Of a stretch of 64,000 bases of DNA, positions 58,317-64,000 are shown piece by piece. Position 1 is the first letter of the stretch; each line of letters begins with the position of its first letter. The notes below the pieces were generated by a model. It was not told where the DNA came from. It searched no databases and saw nothing but the letters and a program-made list of their open reading frames with translations. The translations under genes were made by a program, and so were the position numbers. Origin of the DNA: SIG440 sp045648175 (lineage in GTDB: Bacteria; Bacillota; Clostridia; Monoglobales; Monoglobaceae); NCBI GenBank assembly GCA_045648175.1, contig JAZRNN010000016.1, forward strand, positions 5,283-69,282, read 5' to 3'.

Positions 58317-58940
58317 ATGCCTACAGTAGCTTTATATAACACAACCGGCGCTAAGGTTGGTGATATAGAATTAAATGATAGCGTGTTTGGCGTAGAGGTG
58401 AGAGCCGACGTTATGCACGAAGTAGTAGTAAACTACTTAGCAAATCAGAGACAGGGCACACAGAGCACAAAGACTCGTACAGAAGTCAGCGGCGGTGGCA
58501 TCAAGCCCTGGAGACAGAAAGGCACAGGTCGTGCAAGACAGGGTAGTATCCGTGCTCCACAGTGGGTTGGCGGCGGCGTAGCGCTTGGTCCTAAGCCCAG
58601 AGATTACAGATACTCAGTAAACAAGAAGGTAAGAAGACTTGCTCTTAAGTCAGCTCTTTCTTCAAAAGTAGTTGATGGTGACATCATCGTTCTTGAAGAT
58701 CTTAAACTTGATGAAATCAAGACAAGCCGTATGGCTGAAATCCTTAAGAACCTGGGTGTTACTGAAAAAGCCCTCATTGTACTTCCTGAGAACGATAAGA
58801 ACGTTGTTCTTTCATCAAGAAACATCGAAGGTGTTGACACAACTTTTGTTGGTGCAATCAACACATACGAGGTGCTTGGACATACAAAGTGCATCATCGT
58901 GAAAGATGCAGTTGCAAAACTCGAGGAGGTGTACGCATAA
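58317..58940 (+). CDS. rplD: 50S ribosomal protein L4
   Basis: 207 residues, starting MPTVALYNTTGAKVG, with the exit-tunnel loop segment VSGGGIKPWRQKGTGRARQG. L4 is the autogenous S10-operon regulator in enterobacteria; whether it acts here is unknown. Its stop overlaps the rplW start (TAATG). Confidence 0.98.
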   Translation: MPTVALYNTTGAKVGDIELNDSVFGVEVRADVMHEVVVNYLANQRQGTQSTKTRTEVSGGGIKPWRQKGTGRARQGSIRAPQWVGGGVALGPKPRDYRYSVNKKVRRLALKSALSSKVVDGDIIVLEDLKLDEIKTSRMAEILKNLGVTEKALIVLPENDKNVVLSSRNIEGVDTTFVGAINTYEVLGHTKCIIVKDAVAKLEEVYA

Positions 58941-59230
58941 TGAAAATGACATCTCATGATATTATAAAGAGACCTATCATTACAGAACAGAGTATGGAAG
59001 GCGTTGCAGACAAGAAGTACACTTTTGAGGTTGCCTCAGCTGCAAACAAAATCCAGATCAAGAAGGCTGTTGAAGAAATCTTCAAAGTAAAAGTTCAGAA
59101 GGTAACAACAATCAACTATATGGGCAAAACCAAGAGAATGGGTGTTCATATCGGTAAGAGAGCTGACTGGAAGAAAGCCGTTGTTAAGCTTACAGCAGAC
59201 AGCAAGACAATTGAGTTGTTTGAGAACTAA
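58940..59230 (+). CDS. rplW: 50S ribosomal protein L23
   Basis: 96 residues from MKMTSHDIIKRPIITEQS; the start at 58940 overlaps the rplD stop, and GAGGAGGTG precedes it. Contains YTFEVASAANKIQIKKAVEEIF. L23 sits at the tunnel exit and docks trigger factor and SRP. A longer frame from 58889 is not used. Confidence 0.97.
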   Translation: MKMTSHDIIKRPIITEQSMEGVADKKYTFEVASAANKIQIKKAVEEIFKVKVQKVTTINYMGKTKRMGVHIGKRADWKKAVVKLTADSKTIELFEN

Positions 59231-59267
59231 TAAGCCACGAAAAATCGTAGATTAAGGAGATGTAAAA

Positions 59268-60101
59268 ATGGGAATTAGAAAATATAATCCTACAACACCT
59301 TCGCTGCGTCAGATGACTGTTTCTACATTCGAGGAAATCGACAAGAAGGAGCCCGAAAGATCACTTCTTCGTCCCCTTCACAGCAAAGCTGGTCGTAACT
59401 CTTACGGTAGAATAACAGTTAGACATCGCGGTGGCGGTACAAAGAGAAAATACAGAGTAATCGATTTTAAGAGAAACAAGGACGATATGCCCGCAACAGT
59501 TATCGCAATCGAGTACGATCCTAACCGTAGTGCAAACATCGCACTTCTCCAGTACGAAGACGGAGTTAAGACATATATCATCGCTCCTGTTTCATTGAAG
59601 AAGGGTGACGTAGTTGTATCAGGTAAGGGCGCAGATATCAAGCCCGGTAACGCACTTGAAATTGCAGACATCCCTGTTGGTACACTTGTTTACAACATTG
59701 AACTTTATCCCGGCAAGGGCGGACAGCTCGTTAGAAGTGCAGGCGTTTTTGCACAGCTTATGGCTAAGGAAAACGGCTATGCGCAGGTAAGACTTCCATC
59801 CGGTGAAGTTAGACTTGTTCGTCTTGACTGTCGTGCAACAATCGGTCAGGTTGGTAACACAGATTATGAAAATATCAACCTTGGTAAAGCCGGCAGAAAG
59901 CGTCACATGGGCTTCAGACCCACAGTTCGTGGTGTTGTTATGAACCCGAATGACCATCCTCACGGTGGTGGTGAAGGTAAGTCACCTATCGGTAGACCCT
60001 CACCTGTTACTCCCTGGGGTAAGCCTGCTCTCGGTTACAAGACCAGAGACAAGAAGAACAAGACAGATAAGTTTATCGTTAAGCGTCGTAACGCGAAATA
60101 A
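59268..60101 (+). CDS. rplB: 50S ribosomal protein L2
   Basis: 277 residues starting MGIRKYNPTTPSLRQMTV. Conserved C-terminal NPNDHPHGGGEGKSPIGRPSPVTPWGKPALG (here in pieces: HPHGGGEGKSPIG, PVTPWGKPALG) includes the functionally important His. AAGGAGATG precedes the ATG. Confidence 0.98.
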   Translation: MGIRKYNPTTPSLRQMTVSTFEEIDKKEPERSLLRPLHSKAGRNSYGRITVRHRGGGTKRKYRVIDFKRNKDDMPATVIAIEYDPNRSANIALLQYEDGVKTYIIAPVSLKKGDVVVSGKGADIKPGNALEIADIPVGTLVYNIELYPGKGGQLVRSAGVFAQLMAKENGYAQVRLPSGEVRLVRLDCRATIGQVGNTDYENINLGKAGRKRHMGFRPTVRGVVMNPNDHPHGGGEGKSPIGRPSPVTPWGKPALGYKTRDKKNKTDKFIVKRRNAK

Positions 60102-60119
60102 TTTTAAGGAGGTCACTTC

Positions 60120-60392
60120 ATGGGTCGTAGTATTAAAAAAGGACCTTTCGTTGATGCGAAGTTGATTGCAAAGATTGAAGCAATGAACGAAAAGAACGAA
60201 AAAGTCGTTATCAAAACTTGGTCAAGAGCATCTACTATATTCCCTGAAATGGTTGGTCATACAATTGCAGTTTATGACGGAAGAAAGCATGTTCCTGTAT
60301 ATGTTACAGAGGATATGGTAGGTCATAAGCTCGGAGAATTTGCTCCAACCAGAACTTACAAAGGTCATGCAGGTGCTAAAACTTCTAAGTAA
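60120..60392 (+). CDS. rpsS: 30S ribosomal protein S19
   Basis: 90 residues, MGRSIKKGPFVDAKLIAK opening, WSRASTIFPEMVGHTIAVYDGRKHVPVYV core (shown in full family order) and GEFAPTRTYKGHAG ending. AAGGAGGTCAC precedes the ATG. Confidence 0.98.
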   Translation: MGRSIKKGPFVDAKLIAKIEAMNEKNEKVVIKTWSRASTIFPEMVGHTIAVYDGRKHVPVYVTEDMVGHKLGEFAPTRTYKGHAGAKTSK

Positions 60393-60444
60393 TCGCAAGA
60401 TTCTTAAGTTTTCTGTTAATTAATAGGAAAGGAGCTGCAGAGCA

Positions 60445-60780
60445 ATGGAAGCAGTAGCAAAGGTTACTCACGTACGTATCGCTCCAAGAAAGGTACGTAT
60501 AGTTATAGACTTAATAAGAAATAAGCCGGTTGGCGTTGCAATAGGTATTCTTAAGAATACACCTAAGGCTGCAAGCCCGGTTGTTGAAAAGTTGTTGAAG
60601 TCTGCTATGGCAAATGCTGAAAACAACTTTAACATGAACGTTGAAAATCTTTATGTTTCAGAAGTATTCGCTGACCAGGGCCCCACACTCAAGAGAGTAC
60701 AGGCCAGAGCACAGGGACGTGCCTTTAGAATCAACAAGAAGACAAGTCACATCACTTTGAAACTTAAAGAAATGGAATAA
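60445..60780 (+). CDS. rplV: 50S ribosomal protein L22
   Basis: 111 residues, MEAVAKVTHVRIAPRKVRIV opening and the tunnel-lining hairpin near RVQARAQGRAFRINKKTSHI. AAAGGAGCTG precedes the ATG. Confidence 0.98.
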   Translation: MEAVAKVTHVRIAPRKVRIVIDLIRNKPVGVAIGILKNTPKAASPVVEKLLKSAMANAENNFNMNVENLYVSEVFADQGPTLKRVQARAQGRAFRINKKTSHITLKLKEME

Positions 60781-60803
60781 TCTTGAAAAGGAGGTAATTT
60801 AGC

Positions 60804-61493
60804 ATGGGTCAGAAGGTTAATCCCCACGGTATCCGAGTTGGCGTTATTAAAGACTGGGATTCACGTTGGTACGCTGACAAGAAGAACTACGGCGATAATC
60901 TGGTAGAAGATTATAACCTCAGAGTTTTCCTTAAGAAAAAGCTCTATCTCGCCGGAGTTGATAAAATCGAAATTGAAAAATTCGCAAATAAGATTCGTCT
61001 TTCTATCCACGCTGCAAAGCCCGGTATTGTTATCGGTAAAGGCGGTAGTGAAATCGAAAAGCTTAAGAAGGACGTTGAAGCACTGACAGGCAAGTCTGTT
61101 ATCCTTAACGTAATTGAGGTAAAGACTCCCGATCTGTGTGCACAGTTGGTTGCTGAGAACATTGCATCACAGCTTGAAAGACGTATTTCTTTTAGAAAAG
61201 CTATGAAGCAGTGCATGGCAAGAACAATGAAGCTTGGTGCAAAAGGTATTAAGGCTGCAGTTTCAGGTCGTGTAGGCGGCGCAGAAATCGCTCGTACAGA
61301 ACAGTATCACGAGGGTACAATTCCGTTGCAGACACTTCGTGCAGACATCGATTACGGTTTTGCTGAGGCAGACACCACTTATGGTAAGCTGGGCGTTAAA
61401 GTTTGGATTTACAAGGGTGAAGTTCTTGCAGAAAGCAAAAAAGTAAAGGAAACAAAAGCTCCTGCCAAAAAAGCGGAAGGAGGAAAAAGATAA
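60804..61493 (+). CDS. rpsC: 30S ribosomal protein S3
   Basis: 229 residues, MGQKVNPHGIRVGVIKDWDS opening, KH domain with IVIGKGGSEIEKLKKDVE (GKGG loop), and a Lys-rich tail (ETKAPAKKAEGGKR). Its stop overlaps the rplP start by one base. Confidence 0.98.
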   Translation: MGQKVNPHGIRVGVIKDWDSRWYADKKNYGDNLVEDYNLRVFLKKKLYLAGVDKIEIEKFANKIRLSIHAAKPGIVIGKGGSEIEKLKKDVEALTGKSVILNVIEVKTPDLCAQLVAENIASQLERRISFRKAMKQCMARTMKLGAKGIKAAVSGRVGGAEIARTEQYHEGTIPLQTLRADIDYGFAEADTTYGKLGVKVWIYKGEVLAESKKVKETKAPAKKAEGGKR

Positions 61494-61924
61494 TGTTGTC
61501 ACCAAAAAGAGTTAAGTTTAGAAGAGTTATGCGTGGTAGAATGAAGGGTAAGGCTTCTCGCGGTAACAAGGTTGTATACGGCGATTTTGGTCTTCAGGCT
61601 CAGTCACCTGCTTGGATTACAAGCAACCAGATTGAAGCAGCCCGTATTGCTATGACACGTTATACAAAGAGAGGCGGTCAGGTTTGGATTAAGATATTCC
61701 CTGACAAGCCCGTAACTGAGAAACCTGCTGAAACTCGTATGGGTAGTGGTAAGGGTTCACCGGAATACTGGGTAGCAGTTGTTAAGCCCGGCAGAATATT
61801 ATTTGAAATCGGCGGCGTAAGTGAAGAAGTAGCTCGTGAGGCTATGCGTCTTGCTATGCACAAGCTTCCTCTCAAGTGTAAGTTTGTGAGAAAAGCCGAT
61901 CAGGAAATGGAAGGTGAAATGTAA
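61493..61924 (+). CDS. rplP: 50S ribosomal protein L16
   Basis: 143 residues, MLSPKRVKFRRVMRGRMKG opening, GSGKGSPEYWVAVVKPG core. GAAGGAGG within the end of rpsC acts as ribosome-binding site; rpmC starts at the stop codon. Confidence 0.98.
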   Translation: MLSPKRVKFRRVMRGRMKGKASRGNKVVYGDFGLQAQSPAWITSNQIEAARIAMTRYTKRGGQVWIKIFPDKPVTEKPAETRMGSGKGSPEYWVAVVKPGRILFEIGGVSEEVAREAMRLAMHKLPLKCKFVRKADQEMEGEM

Positions 61925-62136
61925 TGAAAATAAATGAGATCAGAGACCTTTCAGCACAGGAAATCGTTGATAAAATTCAGGACCTTAAAGAAGAGCTTTT
62001 TAACCTTCGTTTTCAGAATGCAATGAATCAGCTTGACAATCCCATGAGAATCGTTGCAGTTAAGAAGGATATTGCTAAGCTTAAGACAGTTCTGAAGGAA
62101 CAAGAGCTTGGCCTTAATGCCAACATAAATCAGTAG
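61924..62136 (+). CDS. rpmC: 50S ribosomal protein L29
   Basis: 70 residues, MKINEIRDLSAQEIVDKIQ opening, two-helix hairpin protein (LKEELFNLRFQNAMNQLDNP). Start overlaps the rplP stop (TAATG). Confidence 0.97.
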   Translation: MKINEIRDLSAQEIVDKIQDLKEELFNLRFQNAMNQLDNPMRIVAVKKDIAKLKTVLKEQELGLNANINQ

Positions 62137-62151
62137 GAGGTGTAAGGTCTA

Positions 62152-62412
62152 ATGGAAGAAAAGCGTAATTATCGCAAAACCCGTATCGGTGAAGTTATCA
62201 GCGACAAGATGGATAAAACAATCGTTGTTGCAATTAAGGATAGTGTTAAGCACCCCGTATACAAAAAGGTTATGAAGAACACCTACAAGCTGAAGGCTCA
62301 CGATGAAAACAATGAGTGCGGCATAGGTGATAAGGTAAAAGTAATGGAAACCAGACCTTTGTCAAAGGACAAGAGATGGAGACTGGTTGAAATCGTTGAA
62401 AAAGCTAAATAA
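62152..62412 (+). CDS. rpsQ: 30S ribosomal protein S17
   Basis: 86 residues, NYRKTRIGEVISDKMDKTIVVAI and HPVYKKVMKNTYKLKAHDE, ending in the family's ETRPLSKDKRWRLVEIVEKAK. GTAGGAGGTG precedes the start. Confidence 0.97.
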   Translation: MEEKRNYRKTRIGEVISDKMDKTIVVAIKDSVKHPVYKKVMKNTYKLKAHDENNECGIGDKVKVMETRPLSKDKRWRLVEIVEKAK

Positions 62413-62459
62413 ATTGGCTTTTCCGCAAACTATGTTTTAAGAATAGGAGGGAATCCATT

Positions 62460-62828
62460 ATGGTACAACAGCAGACTTTGCTTAAGGTAGCTGATAACAG
62501 CGGTGCAAAAGAACTTATGTGTATCCGTGTTCTCGGTGGTTCATACCGTCGTTACGGCAACATTGGTGATGTTATCGTGGCTTCTGTAAAGAAGGCAGCT
62601 CCCGGTGGCGCTGTAAAAAAAGGTGATGTTGTTAAAGCAGTTATAGTACGTAGTGTTCAGGGTATTAAGAGAGCTGACGGTTCTAAGATTAAGTTCGATG
62701 AAAACGCAGCAGTTATCATCAAAGATGACAAAACTCCCCGTGGAACTCGTATTTTTGGCCCCATCGCCAGAGAACTTCGTGAAAAGGACTATATGAAAAT
62801 TTTGTCTCTTGCTCCTGAGGTTCTGTAA
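62460..62828 (+). CDS. rplN: 50S ribosomal protein L14
   Basis: 122 residues, MVQQQTLLKVADNSGAKELMCIRVLGG (standard opening), KVNGVVKAVIV-like core and FGPIARELREKDYMKILSLAPEVL ending. Start of the spc part of the operon. ATAGGAGGG precedes the ATG. Confidence 0.98.
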   Translation: MVQQQTLLKVADNSGAKELMCIRVLGGSYRRYGNIGDVIVASVKKAAPGGAVKKGDVVKAVIVRSVQGIKRADGSKIKFDENAAVIIKDDKTPRGTRIFGPIARELREKDYMKILSLAPEVL

Positions 62829-62866
62829 GAAATACCAATAAATACCGGTATGCTTTTGCTTAAACT

Positions 62867-62889
62867 GCGAAACGCCCGGATAAGCGGAA
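62867..62889 (+). repeat. repeated leader motif, copy before rplX
   Basis: GCGAAACGCCCGG, three variable bases (ATA), AGCGGAA, in the 118-base gap between rplN and rplX. It runs into a hairpin GCGGAA/TTCCGC (62884-62899). Confidence 0.6.
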
Positions 62890-62946
62890 ACAGTTCCGCA
62901 TAACTAAAGTTGTAATTCCTGAGTAATTGCGAAAGGAGGAAAAAAC

Positions 62947-63273
62947 ATGAGTACAAAGATGCATGTTAAAACCGGAGATAAGGTTGTAGTGCTTTCAGGT
63001 AAGGATAAGGGCAAGAAAGGTAAAGTATTGTCTGTAAACCCCGAAAAGCGTACAGTTATCGTTGAAGGTGTTTCAGTTGCAACAAAGCATAAGAAACCCC
63101 GCCGTATGGGCGAAGCTGGTGGTATTATCAACCAGGAAACTCCCATATACGCAAGCAAGGTAATGAACATCTGCGCTAAGTGCAATGCCGCAACACGTGT
63201 TGGCAGAAAGGTTCTGGAGGACGGAACACATGTTCGTTACTGCAAAAAGTGCGGAGAAACATTTGCTGAATAA
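62947..63273 (+). CDS. rplX: 50S ribosomal protein L24
   Basis: 108 residues with the KOW motif GDKVVVLSGKDKGKKGKVLSV and a C-terminal zinc ribbon (CAKCNAATR ... YCKKCGETF), typical of many anaerobic Firmicutes. AAAGGAGG precedes the ATG. The larger-than-usual gap upstream carries the repeated motif. Confidence 0.97.
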   Translation: MSTKMHVKTGDKVVVLSGKDKGKKGKVLSVNPEKRTVIVEGVSVATKHKKPRRMGEAGGIINQETPIYASKVMNICAKCNAATRVGRKVLEDGTHVRYCKKCGETFAE

Positions 63274-63302
63274 TAATCATTCAAGAAAGGAGGCAACGTA
63301 TA

Positions 63303-63839
63303 ATGAGACTTGAAGAACGTTATACAAAAGAGATTAAAGACGCTCTTATGAAGAAATTCGAATACAAGAGTGTTATGCAGATTCCCAAGCTTGACAAGGT
63401 TGTTATCAACATCGGCGTGGGTGAAGCAAAAGAAAACTCAAAGGCTATTGATTATGCTATGAATGATCTTGCTTTGATTACAGGCCAGAAGCCCATTATC
63501 ACAAAGGCAAGAAAGTCTGTAGCTCAGTTTAAAGTCAGAGAAGGTATGAACATTGGTTGTAAGGTAACTCTCAGAGGTGCGAAGATGTATGAGTTCGTTG
63601 ACAGACTGTTCAATGCAGCTCTCCCCCGTGTTCGTGACTTCAGAGGTATCAACCCCAATGCTTTCGATGGCAGAGGTAACTATTCTCTGGGTATTAAGGA
63701 ACAGCTTATTTTCCCTGAAATAGACTATGATAAGATTGATAAACTTCGCGGAATGGATATCATTTTTGTTACAACAGCACAGACAGACGAAGAAGCTCGT
63801 GAGCTTCTTACACTGATGGGTGCTCCCTTTACAAGATAA
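63303..63839 (+). CDS. rplE: 50S ribosomal protein L5
   Basis: 178 residues, RLEERYTKEIKDALMKKFEYKS opening, LITGQKPIITKARKSVAQFKVREG and FRGINPNAFDGRGNYSLGIKEQ blocks. Binds 5S rRNA in the central protuberance. AAAGGAGGC precedes the ATG. Confidence 0.98.
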   Translation: MRLEERYTKEIKDALMKKFEYKSVMQIPKLDKVVINIGVGEAKENSKAIDYAMNDLALITGQKPIITKARKSVAQFKVREGMNIGCKVTLRGAKMYEFVDRLFNAALPRVRDFRGINPNAFDGRGNYSLGIKEQLIFPEIDYDKIDKLRGMDIIFVTTAQTDEEARELLTLMGAPFTR

Positions 63840-63880
63840 TAGTCCATCCAACATCTCAGAAATGGAGGAGATTAAAGCTT

Positions 63881-64000
63881 ATGGCAAAGAAAGCTATGGT
63901 TTTAAAGCAGCAGAAAGAACAGAAGTATTCTACTCGTGAGTACAACAGATGCAAAATCTGCGGCAGACCCCACGCTTACCTTCGTAAGTTCGGTATCTGC
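63881..64000 (+). CDS. rpsN: 30S ribosomal protein S14, zinc type (5' part, cut by window edge)
   Basis: The frame MAKKAMVLKQQKEQKYSTRE continues to YNRCKICGRPHAYLRKFGIC, open at base 64000. The CxxC plus downstream CGR and Cys pattern marks the short zinc-binding type Z S14. ATGGAGGAG precedes the ATG. Confidence 0.95.
   Translation, partial: MAKKAMVLKQQKEQKYSTREYNRCKICGRPHAYLRKFGIC

Noticed and set aside
1..64000. CRISPR arrays, insertion sequences, rRNA genes, replication origin
   Set aside because: No spaced direct repeats, transposase, terminal inverted repeats with target duplication, rRNA segments or DnaA-box clusters were seen.

Overview
The window is a chromosomal segment of a spore-forming anaerobic Clostridia-type Firmicute. 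The evidence is sporulation genes (gpr, spmA, spmB, ytvI, spoVG and a SipL-like LysM protein), the oxygen-sensitive class III ribonucleotide reductase (nrdD/nrdG), a T-box leader, an SLH-domain surface protein, a class A RNase P RNA and frequent GTG/TTG starts behind strong Shine-Dalgarno sites. Nothing in the sequence fixes the genus. Almost all genes are ordinary chromosomal genes. There is no intact phage, insertion sequence or CRISPR array; one short phage head-gene relic lies at 29.9-30.3 kb.

Layout. 0-5.5 kb: rpoC (cut by the window edge) and rpoB, transcribed leftward from a consensus promoter. 5.5-11.8 kb: rsmA, yhbY, then a surface-polymer operon (LCP ligase, a glycosyltransferase-CsaB fusion, an ABC exporter). 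11.8-21.3 kb, mostly leftward: murC, nrdDG under two NrdR boxes, rnpB, serC-serA, a split TauE pair and a Ppx/GppA phosphatase, with spoVG rightward. 21.3-27 kb: tRNA-Thr, a GHL10-SLH protein, a Cu/Zn-SOD-like protein, holA, a ComEC-type hydrolase and an NlpC/P60 protein. 27-34 kb: a T-box leader that reads as Phe-specific in front of an HTH-cupin-acyl-CoA ligase fusion, a small ORF, the phage relic, a GH29 fucosidase with a divergent AraC regulator, trxA and xth. 34-55 kb: PBP1A, gpr, a DUF1385-prmC-rsmE run, a repeat-bearing secreted protein, ytvI-apgM, typA, mscL, spmAB, an IMPACT protein, murA, a YycJ-type hydrolase and a four-gene block headed by the SipL-like gene. 55-57 kb: a phosphodiesterase, three tRNAs and an HPr protein. 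57.2-64 kb: the S10/spc ribosomal protein operon from rpsJ into rpsN.

Most interesting observation: three intergenic transcription units at 16562-16717 (+), 29684-29846 (-) and 47507-47661 (-). Each has its own -35/-10 promoter with a 17-bp spacer, a predicted 5' end that falls at or within a base of the start of a long closing stem, a length of about 155-163 nt and an intrinsic terminator. They share a tail motif of the form G-G-G-y-r-G-y-r-CGUUUUU-y-GG between the closing stem and the terminator. Two of them also share an internal motif (AAAAAUGyACUGCUU) that can pair with this tail as a pseudoknot, with pairing kept despite base changes. This looks like a paralogous family of structured small RNAs; I cannot match it to a named family.

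How the genes work together. The LCP/GT-CsaB/ABC operon could build, pyruvylate, export and attach a secondary wall polymer, which is the ligand that SLH domains (as in the GHL10-SLH protein) recognise. The T-box would switch on the acyl-CoA ligase when charged tRNA-Phe is scarce, suggesting salvage of a Phe-related carboxylic acid. rpoBC lies about 52 kb from rpsJ and points away from it, so the usual rpoBC-str-S10 arrangement is broken here.
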